The notes beneath the pieces were generated by a model. That model was not told the origin of the DNA, ran no database searches, and saw only the letters and a list, made by a program, of their open reading frames with translations. The position numbers and the translations under genes are program-made. A DNA stretch of 29,357 nucleotides. It comes from a virus. The stretch spans positions 1 through 29,357 of the IMG/VR virus record IMGVR_UViG_3300029258_002552; one strand, written 5' to 3'. Positions 1 to 6,771 of this stretch are shown piece after piece; within the stretch, counting starts at the first letter, position 1, and each line of letters starts with the position of its first letter.

Positions 1-339
1 GGCAAAGACGGTGAAAAATATTACTTGCTCACGGACACCCCGGTTACGTCGAATGTCTATCGCCGAATCAGCAAGCTCATGTGCGCCGTCGCCAAGACCA
101 AAGCAATGGGGGACATTCTCAGGCAAAGAACAGGGCAGTTCTGGAAAACGTTCACGACGACGGCCCGAACGCAAAAGGCCGTTTCGATGAAGTATCGCGG
201 TGTGTTTCAAGAGGTCAATCGGGATAAAAAACAAGGCATCATCAACTACGGGTCCAAGTTTAACTGGACGCGAGAAAAGGCCGTCAAGAAATGGATGCAA
301 TGGGAAAAACAGGCGAAACACTCCAAACAAAAATCGTGA
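1..339 (+). CDS. Unknown protein, C-terminal part (5' end outside window)
   Basis: The frame is open from base 1 and closes with TGA at 337-339, so this is the 3' end of a gene starting upstream of the window. The visible 112 residues are rich in Lys, Arg, Thr and Gln, with a basic end containing WTREKAVKKWMQWEKQ, and look soluble. A TTG at position 25 could be read as a start, but the frame continues upstream and no convincing ribosome binding site precedes it. I do not recognise the family. The stop overlaps the start of the ParB-like gene by about 49 bases, suggesting translational coupling. In some phages and bacteria a ParB-domain protein is paired with a PAPS-reductase-like protein (the IbrA/IbrB arrangement). 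This fragment is too short to test that. Confidence 0.6.
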   Translation, partial: GKDGEKYYLLTDTPVTSNVYRRISKLMCAVAKTKAMGDILRQRTGQFWKTFTTTARTQKAVSMKYRGVFQEVNRDKKQGIINYGSKFNWTREKAVKKWMQWEKQAKHSKQKS

Positions 340-1088
340 GGGTCGATCCCCGCGGATTGACGCTGTTGGAAGAAAACGCTCGGTTCATGCCGGCGGAGCA
401 ATACCAGCGTTTGGTGTTGAATATCCAGCGGGACGGCTGTTTGAGTAGCACGCCGCTGGTCTATCGAAATAAAGATCAAGTGATTGTGTTGAGCGGCAAT
501 CATCGAACGATGGCGGCTATCGATGCCGGCCTGGAGGCTATTGACGTCATGGAAATTCTGAGTCCGCTGACGGAAGATCGGATGCGGGCCATCCAGTTAA
601 GCCATAATGCGTTGAACGGCAAGGACCAACTTAATGTTCTGAAATCGATTTGGAGTAAAATTGATGGTGTTGACGCGAAGGAATACGCGGCGCTGAGCAA
701 GCAAATGATCGAAGACATGGAACGCATCGACGTGCCGGCCATTGATGCGCGGCTCAATTTCGAGCACATTTCGATCATGTTTTTGGGTGAAGAGAAGGAA
801 GAAGTGCTGGACGTCCTGCAGAAGGTTCGCAAGTGGAATATCACGGGCAAGGACGTGTGGGTCGAAGCGATTCAGCACTACGACGACATCGCTCGGGCGA
901 TGGAAGACATCTGTACGCGGGAGACAATCCACAATTTCGCGACGGCCATTCTGTTGATGGCCCGGTACGCGACGGAATATTTGGCATGGGTTGATGCGGG
1001 TGAGGTGACACTGGGACACGCTCAACATCCAGTTGAGAAAGGCGGTTCGATTCCGCATACCCGCTGTTTTGAGGACCGGGAGTTATGA
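291..1088 (+). CDS. ParB/Srx-fold N-terminal domain protein
   Basis: A 265-residue protein whose first half resembles the ParB N-terminal (ParB/Srx) fold. Residues about 13-35 carry the VDPRGLTLLEENAR segment and residues 66-80 carry VLSGNHRTMAAIDAG, where GNHR sits at the place of the GERR-type nucleotide-binding box of ParB proteins. The second half is helical and unassigned. Such proteins are common in phages near terminase genes and are usually not partition proteins; roles in DNA modification or transcription are suspected for relatives but cannot be read here. The start is ATG 291, with ATG 300 as an alternative; neither has a clear ribosome binding site, and both overlap the previous gene. 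The last 30 codons coincide with a tRNA-like cloverleaf at 996-1065, so the C-terminal sequence may reflect an insertion or dual use of the DNA. Confidence 0.75.
   Translation: MDAMGKTGETLQTKIVRVDPRGLTLLEENARFMPAEQYQRLVLNIQRDGCLSSTPLVYRNKDQVIVLSGNHRTMAAIDAGLEAIDVMEILSPLTEDRMRAIQLSHNALNGKDQLNVLKSIWSKIDGVDAKEYAALSKQMIEDMERIDVPAIDARLNFEHISIMFLGEEKEEVLDVLQKVRKWNITGKDVWVEAIQHYDDIARAMEDICTRETIHNFATAILLMARYATEYLAWVDAGEVTLGHAQHPVEKGGSIPHTRCFEDREL
996..1065 (+). tRNA. tRNA-Gly(UCC)-like cloverleaf, possibly degenerate, inside a CDS
   Basis: The 70 bases fold as a cloverleaf. The acceptor stem is GCGGGTG (996-1002) with TACCCGC (1058-1064), 7 pairs including one G-U. The D stem is GTG (1005-1007) with CAC (1017-1019), with a GGG in the loop and A before the 3' strand. 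The anticodon stem CTCAA (1021-1025) pairs fully with TTGAG (1033-1037) around loop CATCCAG, giving anticodon TCC (Gly). The T arm is GGCGG/CCGCA with 4 of 5 pairs and the canonical loop TTCGATT. The base after the acceptor is T, matching the U73 usual for bacterial tRNA-Gly. Against a working tRNA: A instead of U at positions 8 and 33, a three-base variable loop, one T-stem mismatch and no encoded CCA. It may be a decayed tRNA, an attachment-site remnant or a tRNA mimic. Confidence 0.45.
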
Positions 1089-1456
1089 TGACCTTGGTTG
1101 ACGATAACCGTCAATGTGTTTCGCTGTGCGGGATGACACCCGCCCACTTCCTGGCCTTGCTATCGGCGCTGCGGCAAGCGAAAAACAGTCCGTCTCTGTA
1201 TGTGCAGGCTTTATCCGTGGGATTGCATCTGAGTTACCGATGGGTGTTGAACACGGACCGTCGGTCGATCTCTTTGCTCCATTTGACCTGGGAGGAAGTC
1301 CTGGTCCTGGAGGCGTTCATTGTGTCCTGGAGAGTCAAAGGACAGACCGATCGTTCTTTGGGAGAAATCTTAGAGGCCCTGGATGCGGCGGTGGAGCCGG
1401 TCACTCGGGTCGAGGAAAAGTCGAAGTGTCGGTCCAGTCTCCTATCAAGCGAGTGA
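1088..1456 (+). CDS. Hypothetical protein
   Basis: About 122 residues, not recognised. The sequence has a helical middle (LLSALRQAKNSPSLYVQALS) and an acidic, helix-prone stretch near residues 60-110 including WEEVLVLEAFIVSWRVKG. It reads as a small soluble or peripherally hydrophobic protein with no signal peptide. Two adjacent ATG codons exist at 1085 and 1088. The GGGAG at 1078-1082 is better spaced for 1088. The start overlaps the stop of the ParB-like gene, so the two are probably translationally coupled. It lies in the short block of unknown genes before the terminase. Confidence 0.6.
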   Translation: MTLVDDNRQCVSLCGMTPAHFLALLSALRQAKNSPSLYVQALSVGLHLSYRWVLNTDRRSISLLHLTWEEVLVLEAFIVSWRVKGQTDRSLGEILEALDAAVEPVTRVEEKSKCRSSLLSSE

Positions 1457-1461
1457 TATGG

Positions 1462-1818
1462 ATGTCGAAACAGAAAAAGACGAAAACAACCCCTATCGCT
1501 CAACTCCTCGAAAAAGCCAAAAGGGAAGGCTACAAGCGAGGGTACGCCGATGGTCGGTGGAAACGCAAACGGCTTGTGGAGTGCATGACGATAACGAATG
1601 CGCAACTATGGGAACATCTGAAATTGCTGGATGAGGAAGAACCACTGGAGGGCGTGGTGATTTCGTTCACGTTTGCCGACCAGGTGATCAAAGCGTTGAG
1701 GGATCATGACTGTCATCATACCTATGCGAACATGCTGAGGCGACGGTATCGAGAGGCCAAACGAACGTCGAAAATCAATGTTTTCCTGGACGCATTGAAA
1801 AAGTCCCGTCGCCCCTGA
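1462..1818 (+). CDS. Hypothetical basic protein upstream of terminase
   Basis: A 118-residue protein starting MSKQKKTKTT, with a GTG at 1453 as an alternative start. It begins 5 bases after the previous stop. The N-terminus is strongly basic (KKTKTTPIAQLLEKAKREGY followed by GYADGRWKRKRL) and the C-terminus is again basic (MLRRRYREAKR and DALKKSRRP), with a predicted helical segment between. This composition would suit nucleic acid binding, but no family is recognised and the function is inferred only from charge. The open frame extends upstream to 1114, but that part runs over the previous gene and looks like an out-of-frame shadow. Confidence 0.6.
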   Translation: MSKQKKTKTTPIAQLLEKAKREGYKRGYADGRWKRKRLVECMTITNAQLWEHLKLLDEEEPLEGVVISFTFADQVIKALRDHDCHHTYANMLRRRYREAKRTSKINVFLDALKKSRRP

Positions 1819-1858
1819 TTTAAGTTCCCCCCCCTTGGTTTGCCGTTAATGCGGTTGT

Positions 1859-2425
1859 ATGGCTAAACGCGGCAAAAATAAAAGCAACGTGGGACGCAAG
1901 TCCAAATACCAGACGCACATCGAGCCGAATGTCGAGCTGATTCTTGGATGGCTCCGCAGCGGGTACACCGAACAGAGTATTGCCAAACGGTTGGGCGTGG
2001 GAGCCTCAACATGGAAGCACTACAAAGGCCAATATCAAGACTTTCGAGACCTCATACAAAAGGGCCAACAGGATATCGCGGCGCTGTGTGTGAACAGCCT
2101 GCTCAAACGAGCGGTAGGGTACGATTACGAAGAGGTTCATAAGGAAGTCGTCAATCCGGGGTCCCAGGGCCAGGGGCGCTCCGGAGCGCAGCGCGTTGTG
2201 GTTAAGACCATTACGAAACACGTTCCGGCGGACGTCGGGGCCTGTTGTGTCATTCTGTTCAACCGCATGAAGGGTAAGTGGCAGAACAAACAGGAGATCA
2301 AGCATAGTGGCCAGATCAAGAACACCGGCGTGTTGATGGTCGAGCCCGAGCGTACCAGGAAGCAATGGGAAGAGTGGGTACAACAAGGACACAAAACGCA
2401 GCAAGAAAAAGCGACGCCAACATAA
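1859..2425 (+). CDS. terS: Terminase small subunit
   Basis: A 188-residue protein with a basic N-terminus followed by a helix-turn-helix at about residues 34-58 (SGYTEQSIAKRLGVGASTWK), which in small terminases contacts the packaging site on phage DNA. The segment LLKRAVGYDYEE (81-92) and the later ADVGACCVILFNRMKGKW (124-141) are the usual landmarks of this terminase small-subunit group. The protein would oligomerise and recruit the large subunit to start headful or site-specific packaging. No good Shine-Dalgarno sequence precedes ATG 1859; a run of eight C residues (1827-1834) lies in the 40-base gap. The 3' end overlaps the large subunit gene by about 60 bases, supporting a coupled pair. 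Confidence 0.88.
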   Translation: MAKRGKNKSNVGRKSKYQTHIEPNVELILGWLRSGYTEQSIAKRLGVGASTWKHYKGQYQDFRDLIQKGQQDIAALCVNSLLKRAVGYDYEEVHKEVVNPGSQGQGRSGAQRVVVKTITKHVPADVGACCVILFNRMKGKWQNKQEIKHSGQIKNTGVLMVEPERTRKQWEEWVQQGHKTQQEKATPT

Positions 2426-3783
2426 TCTGGGCACCGCAGCCGGGCAGTCAACAATGGGTTTTAGCCTGTCCGATCTTTGAGTGCCTGTATGAAGGCACCC
2501 GCGGACCGGGCAAGACGGATGCCTTGCTGATGGACTATGCGCAGTATGTGGGCCGCGGTTTCGGTCCGGCATGGCGGGGGATTCTGTTTCGACGCCAGTA
2601 TCCGGACCTGGAAGAAGTCATTCAAAAATCAAAGAAATGGTTTTATCAAATTTTTCCCGGTGCGGACTACAAGGAATCCAACCATCGGTGGGTGTTCCCC
2701 GATGGCGAAATCCTGTTGTTCCGCTATGCGAGTCGGCTGGATGACTACTGGAATTACCACGGCCACGAATACCCCTGGATTGGTTGGGAGGAATTGACGG
2801 CATGGCCGACGGATGAGTTGTACATGATGATGATGTCGGTGTGTCGGTCGAGCGACCCGAATGTCCCCCGTCACTACCGGGCGACGTGCAACCCCTATGG
2901 TCCGGGCCATAACTGGGTGAAGCATCGATTTATCGATCCGATGCCGAGAGGCATCGTGATGGTCGATGAGGATGAAAGAGAGCGAGTGGCTATTCACGGG
3001 TCTATTTTCGAGAATTTGATCTTACTGAAAAACGATCCCGGTTACCTCAACATGCTCAAGGCTCAGACCGGCGCCCGTCGAGAAGCATGGTACAAAGGCA
3101 GTTGGGATATTGTCGCCGGCGGCATGTTCGATGACGTGTGGGATCGGCGTGTGCATGTGATTGAGCCGTTCGAGATCCCGCGAACGTGGCGGATCGATCG
3201 TTCGTTCGACTGGGGCAGCGCCAAACCGTACTCGGTGGGCTATTGGGCCGAATCGGACGGCTGCGATGTGACGCTGGCCGGTGGGCGGATCCGGCCGACG
3301 CAACGCGGGGACCTGTTTCGCATTTCGGAAATGTACGGCTGCACGGGCAAGCCGGACGAAGGGACGAAAGAGCTGGCGGTGGAGGTCGCCCGAAAGATCA
3401 AAAACTACGAAAAGATACTCGGTCGGCGAATTCACCCGGGCCCCGCGGATTCCTCCATCTTCGCGGTGGATAATGGCAATTCAATCGCCGGCGATATGGA
3501 AAAGGTCGGCGTGCGTTGGCTGGCGGCCAACAAGGCGGCGGGCAGCCGGATCAACGGGTGGGAGCTGATGCGGGAACGGTTCAAGAACGCGACCCATCGG
3601 GAAGGCGCGGGCCTGTACGTGTTCGATACATGCCGACATTTTATCCGCACCGTGCCGGCGTTGCCGAGGGATCAGCGAAAACCCGACGATGTGGACACGG
3701 ACACCGAAGATCATATTGCCGACGAGACGCGGTACCGGTGCTTAGCGAAACAGCACAGCATGACCGTTCGGCAGGCGAGTTAG
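2365..3783 (+). CDS. terL: Terminase large subunit (ATPase and nuclease)
   Basis: A 472-residue packaging motor. The Walker A-like loop is GTRGPGKT at residues 44-51. The Walker B-like motif with catalytic acid is WIGWEELT at 138-145, and the coupling segment HYRATCNPYGPGHNWV follows at 170-185. The C-terminal RNase H-fold nuclease shows its acidic residues in FDWG (Asp282), ADSS (Asp362) and the terminal DVDTDTEDHIADETRY motif (442-457). Together these cut concatemeric DNA and drive it into the prohead through the portal. The start at ATG 2365 overlaps the small subunit and has AGGAAG just upstream; a slightly later start is possible because the first 15 residues are not conserved-looking. 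It precedes the portal gene as in most tailed phages. Confidence 0.95.
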   Translation: MGRVGTTRTQNAARKSDANIIWAPQPGSQQWVLACPIFECLYEGTRGPGKTDALLMDYAQYVGRGFGPAWRGILFRRQYPDLEEVIQKSKKWFYQIFPGADYKESNHRWVFPDGEILLFRYASRLDDYWNYHGHEYPWIGWEELTAWPTDELYMMMMSVCRSSDPNVPRHYRATCNPYGPGHNWVKHRFIDPMPRGIVMVDEDERERVAIHGSIFENLILLKNDPGYLNMLKAQTGARREAWYKGSWDIVAGGMFDDVWDRRVHVIEPFEIPRTWRIDRSFDWGSAKPYSVGYWAESDGCDVTLAGGRIRPTQRGDLFRISEMYGCTGKPDEGTKELAVEVARKIKNYEKILGRRIHPGPADSSIFAVDNGNSIAGDMEKVGVRWLAANKAAGSRINGWELMRERFKNATHREGAGLYVFDTCRHFIRTVPALPRDQRKPDDVDTDTEDHIADETRYRCLAKQHSMTVRQAS

Positions 3784-3796
3784 AAAGGGGATTTGA

Positions 3797-4018
3797 ATGA
3801 CAGAGGGGCAATGCCAAAAGCATAGCGGGGTGGCGGAGGCCATCAAGAATCTCCAGCAAAGCGACACGGATCAGTGGGAGCATATCAACAGGATCGAAGC
3901 GGCGCTGCCGAAATTGATTCCGGTGTGGGTGACCGTTGTGTTGATGGTGATGAGCGCGGTCACGGCCAGCGCGTTGACGTTTGCGGGTATGTGGATGAAG
4001 TTTTCAGGAAAGGGGTAA
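3797..4018 (+). CDS. Small coiled-coil protein with C-terminal membrane segment
   Basis: A 73-residue protein with a good ribosome binding site (AAAGGGG, 3784-3790). The N-terminal half is polar and heptad-like (VAEAIKNLQQSDTDQWEHI), and residues about 39-66 form one long hydrophobic helix (from LIPVWVTVVLMVMSAV to about MWMKF) ending in a short basic tail. This is the layout of XhlA-type holin-associated proteins and of some small phage membrane proteins. Its place between the terminase and portal genes is unusual for a lysis gene, so a head-assembly or superinfection role is also possible. The stop overlaps the portal start (TAATG), implying coupled translation. Function is inference from topology alone. 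Confidence 0.7.
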   Translation: MTEGQCQKHSGVAEAIKNLQQSDTDQWEHINRIEAALPKLIPVWVTVVLMVMSAVTASALTFAGMWMKFSGKG

Positions 4019-5445
4019 TGATGGCGATAGAGAACGAAGCCCAAGTCGATACGCCGTGCCTGGCGTATGATGCCATGTCGCAGCACTGGCCGTTGATCGA
4101 TGATTTACTCGGTGGCAGCCGGGCGATGCGGGCCAACAGTACGACGTATCTTCCAAAATTCGAGAAAGAGACGGCGGGTCACTATAAGGCGCGGGTCCGG
4201 AATACCGTGTTGTTCAACGCCTACGGCGATACCGTCAAGAATATCGTCAGCAAGCCGTTCAGTAAACCGGTCACGCTTCAGGGGAACGTCCCTGAGCCGC
4301 TTGGCGGCCTGGTGGATGACGTGGACGGCCAGGGCAAGAACCTCGGGCAACTGGCGAAAGATCTGTGTTGGGACTTTGTCAACAGGGGGATCGGACATAT
4401 CCTGGTGGATTATCCAGTGACCTTATCAGAGGACGGGAAGAAGCCGACGCTGAAACAGGAAAGAGATCAAGGGTATCGGCCCCGCTTTGTGCAGGTCCGG
4501 CCCGAGCAGCTCATCGGGTGGCGCGTCGAGAACAGGGAGACCGGCCAACCGGTGTTGACGCGGATTCGTATTGCCGAGACACATACGGAACCGGATGGCC
4601 GGTGGGGCGAACAACAGGTCAAATATATCCGCGTGATCGAGCCAGACGCCTGGAGGGTGTATCGCCAGATCGATAGCGAGGAGTATGTGCTGGACAGTGA
4701 AGGCGAGAACAGCCTGGGGAAAGTGCCGTTGATTACCGGGTATGCCAATCCCACGGGGGTATTGACGGCCGAGCCGCCGTTGGTGGATTTGGCGGAGACG
4801 AATCTCGCTCACTATCAAAGCGACAGCGATCAACGGAATATTCTGCATTACGCCCGCGTTGCGACGTTGGTGCTTTTGGGATTCACGTCCGACGAAGCGG
4901 ATCAGATTGCCCTGGGTCCCAACCAGGTCATCAGCAGCACCAACGAGAACGCCAAGGTCAGTTACGCCGAACACAGCGGCAAGTCCATTGAGGCCGGTGC
5001 GAAAGACGTCGAGAAGCTGGAGGAACGAATGATGATCTTGGGCCTCCAGCCGTTCCTTCGCAGGATCGGCAACCAAACGGCGACCGGCCAGAGCATTGAC
5101 GAATCCCGGGCCAATTCCGATATTCAGGCGTGGGTCATGGCGCTGGAGGATCTGTTGTACCGAGCCTACGTCATGGCCTCCGAATGGATCAAGGTCACGT
5201 TGCCCGACGATTTCAAGGTGGATGTCTTTAACGACTTCGCGATGCTACTGAGGGCAGCGCAGGATATCGGGCACTTGATCAAAATACGGCAGGCCGGCGA
5301 GCTGTCACGGCAGACCTTCCTGCGCGAAGTCAAGCGGAGAAATATTCTATCCGAGACCGTGGACGTGGAGGAGGAAGTTGAGCGGATTGAGGCCGAAGGC
5401 CCGGCCCTGGCGATGGTAGGGTTGAATGACGAGGATGAGGACTAA
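4018..5445 (+). CDS. Portal protein (DUF4055-like)
   Basis: A 475-residue protein matching the DUF4055 group of phage portal-like proteins. The signature near residues 43-86 includes YLPKFEKETAGHYKARVRN and then NAYGDTVKNIVSKPFSKPV. It would form the dodecameric ring at one capsid vertex through which DNA enters and leaves and to which terminase and tail attach. The long frame extends upstream to 3874, but the true start is ATG 4018 (or 4021), overlapping the stop of the preceding gene and preceded by AGGAAAGGGG. The C-terminus is acidic (DVEEEVERIEAEGP and LNDEDED). It is followed 6 bases later by the minor head protein, the standard portal-F order. Confidence 0.88.
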   Translation: MMAIENEAQVDTPCLAYDAMSQHWPLIDDLLGGSRAMRANSTTYLPKFEKETAGHYKARVRNTVLFNAYGDTVKNIVSKPFSKPVTLQGNVPEPLGGLVDDVDGQGKNLGQLAKDLCWDFVNRGIGHILVDYPVTLSEDGKKPTLKQERDQGYRPRFVQVRPEQLIGWRVENRETGQPVLTRIRIAETHTEPDGRWGEQQVKYIRVIEPDAWRVYRQIDSEEYVLDSEGENSLGKVPLITGYANPTGVLTAEPPLVDLAETNLAHYQSDSDQRNILHYARVATLVLLGFTSDEADQIALGPNQVISSTNENAKVSYAEHSGKSIEAGAKDVEKLEERMMILGLQPFLRRIGNQTATGQSIDESRANSDIQAWVMALEDLLYRAYVMASEWIKVTLPDDFKVDVFNDFAMLLRAAQDIGHLIKIRQAGELSRQTFLREVKRRNILSETVDVEEEVERIEAEGPALAMVGLNDEDED

Positions 5446-5451
5446 CAGGCC

Positions 5452-6537
5452 ATGCCGATCGGCGATGACAAATTCTCGGAGTTGCCGCACACCGTCAATG
5501 AGCTGGTGGCGGATCGGGCCATTCGGCACGCCCTGTATCTGGAGCGCTACAAAACGCACTTGGTGAATGAGATTCTGGCGGAGTTCAATAATCGTCTGGA
5601 GCCGGCGTTGCGCGAACGCATCGAAAAGAGCCTGCAGCGCGTGACCGTGACCAACAAACAACTCCGGGCGTTGTTCAAGCATAACGGCGAACTGGTGAAA
5701 GCCGAATACGAGGTGATGGAGGCCAAGCTGTACGATCAGCTTCGCGATGTTGGCCAGGTGGAGTCGTCGTGGCTGATTCGCACGTTACAGCAGACGACGC
5801 CGATTGCCTGTGACGTTGTCTCTCCGAACCCCAATATGCTCAAGGCCCTGGTGATTAAGCAGCCGATGGAAGGGGCGCTCGTGAAGGATTGGTTTGCCAA
5901 GCTCAGCAAAGATACGGCGTTTGCGGTCAATCGGCACATCCAGATGGGCATGATCGAAGGGGAAGGGATCGAGAAGATCGTCCGGAGAATCAAGGGCACG
6001 CGAAAGGCCCACTATAAAGACGGGATCTTGAACGCCAGGCGGAATCACCTTCGGGCGGTGGTCCGCACCAGCGTCAGTCATGTCTCGCATGGGGCCAGAG
6101 AGGAAGTCTATAAAGCCAACACCGACGTTGTGAAGGCCGTTCAAATCCAGGCGACGCTCGATACGCGAACGTGCCTGGAGTGCATGAACCTGGACGGTAA
6201 GGTGTTTAAGGTGGGCGACGGGCGGAGACCTCCGTTTCATTATGGGTGCCGGTGTACGGATACACCGGTCCTCAAGAGCTGGAAGGAACTGGACATCAAG
6301 GGCCTCAAAGAGGTGCCGGACAGCACCCGAGCCTCGATGAACGGCCGGGTGGCGGCGACGATGACCTATGCCCAATGGCTCAGGAAACAGGCGGTCGATG
6401 TGCAAAATGAAGCCCTGGGCAAGACCCGCGCCACGCTGTTTCGCCAAGGGCGACTCAAGTTGAAACAGTTCATTGGCCGACACAATAAACCGATCACGCT
6501 CAAGGCGTTGGCCAAGACATTGAACGAAGGGGTATGA
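5452..6537 (+). CDS. Minor head protein, SPP1 gp7 / Mu gpF-like
   Basis: A 361-residue protein with the conserved minor-head core in its second half. CLEC at 241-244 and HYGCRC at 263-268 form the cysteine/histidine motif typical of the SPP1 gp7/Mu F family, where it probably binds a metal. The downstream block TYAQWLRKQAVDVQNEALG (about 305-323) and LFRQGRLKLKQF are also typical. In SPP1 the protein binds the portal, enters the capsid in a few copies and affects DNA ejection. The N-terminal half is helical and variable. The gene sits directly after the portal and is the last gene before the non-coding leader at 6538-6771. Confidence 0.85.
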   Translation: MPIGDDKFSELPHTVNELVADRAIRHALYLERYKTHLVNEILAEFNNRLEPALRERIEKSLQRVTVTNKQLRALFKHNGELVKAEYEVMEAKLYDQLRDVGQVESSWLIRTLQQTTPIACDVVSPNPNMLKALVIKQPMEGALVKDWFAKLSKDTAFAVNRHIQMGMIEGEGIEKIVRRIKGTRKAHYKDGILNARRNHLRAVVRTSVSHVSHGAREEVYKANTDVVKAVQIQATLDTRTCLECMNLDGKVFKVGDGRRPPFHYGCRCTDTPVLKSWKELDIKGLKEVPDSTRASMNGRVAATMTYAQWLRKQAVDVQNEALGKTRATLFRQGRLKLKQFIGRHNKPITLKALAKTLNEGV

Positions 6538-6538
6538 C

Positions 6539-6628
6539 GCCTTGGGCGATGGAAACGAGCGGGTGTGTGACCCGCAAGGCATAGCAGACAAGTGAATATC
6601 GGGTTCACGGCTCACCCGGCCAGGTGAG
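6539..6628 (+). ncRNA. Candidate structured leader RNA upstream of scaffold and capsid
   Basis: Just after the minor head gene a compact region can fold in several ways. GCCTTG (6539-6544) pairs with CAAGGC (6575-6580) and encloses CGGGT (6560-6564) with ACCCG (6570-6574). A second CGGGT (6600-6604) pairs with ACCCG (6614-6618), leaving loop TCACGGCTC. That hairpin is incompatible with CTCACC (6611-6616) pairing with GGTGAG (6623-6628). The loop bases CACGGC (6606-6611) are complementary to GCCGTG (6654-6659) in the ascending arm of the terminator that follows. I see no known riboswitch or ribozyme consensus. The fold and any regulatory role are inferred from base pairing only. Confidence 0.4.
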
Positions 6629-6650
6629 TGGTGACGCAAGAACAAAACAA

Positions 6651-6695
6651 GCGGCCGTGTAGGGGCCTACACCCTTTACACGCGCCGCTTTTTTT
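6651..6695 (+). terminator. Intrinsic terminator / attenuator before scaffold gene
   Basis: GCGGCCGTGTA (6651-6661) pairs with TACACGCGCCGC (6677-6688) with one bulged base, followed directly by seven T residues (6689-6695). GTGTAG (6657-6662) can instead pair with the nearer CTACAC (6667-6672), giving a competing small hairpin. No obvious promoter lies between this terminator and the scaffold start at 6772, so the capsid genes probably depend on partial read-through. The remaining gap 6696-6771 is GC-rich, holds an 11-base direct repeat GGCGGGAAGCC (6710-6720 and 6746-6756) and the AAAGGAG ribosome binding site. Confidence 0.75.
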
Positions 6696-6771
6696 GTTGC
6701 CCGCGCCAGGGCGGGAAGCCCGGGGGTTGGGACAGCCCCTCGAAAGGCGGGAAGCCAAAGGAGAATGTGTC

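Noticed and set aside
1114-1461. Upstream extension of the gene at 1462
   Set aside because: Runs through the better-supported gene at 1088-1456 in another frame and has glycine-rich shadow composition.
1827-1834. Run of eight C residues before the small terminase gene
   Set aside because: Could be a slippage or phase-variation tract, but it lies between genes, not in a promoter or reading frame that I can identify.
6600-6618. Hairpin with GGGTTCA resembling a tRNA T arm
   Set aside because: The loop is nine bases, not seven, and no acceptor, D or anticodon stems can be placed around it.
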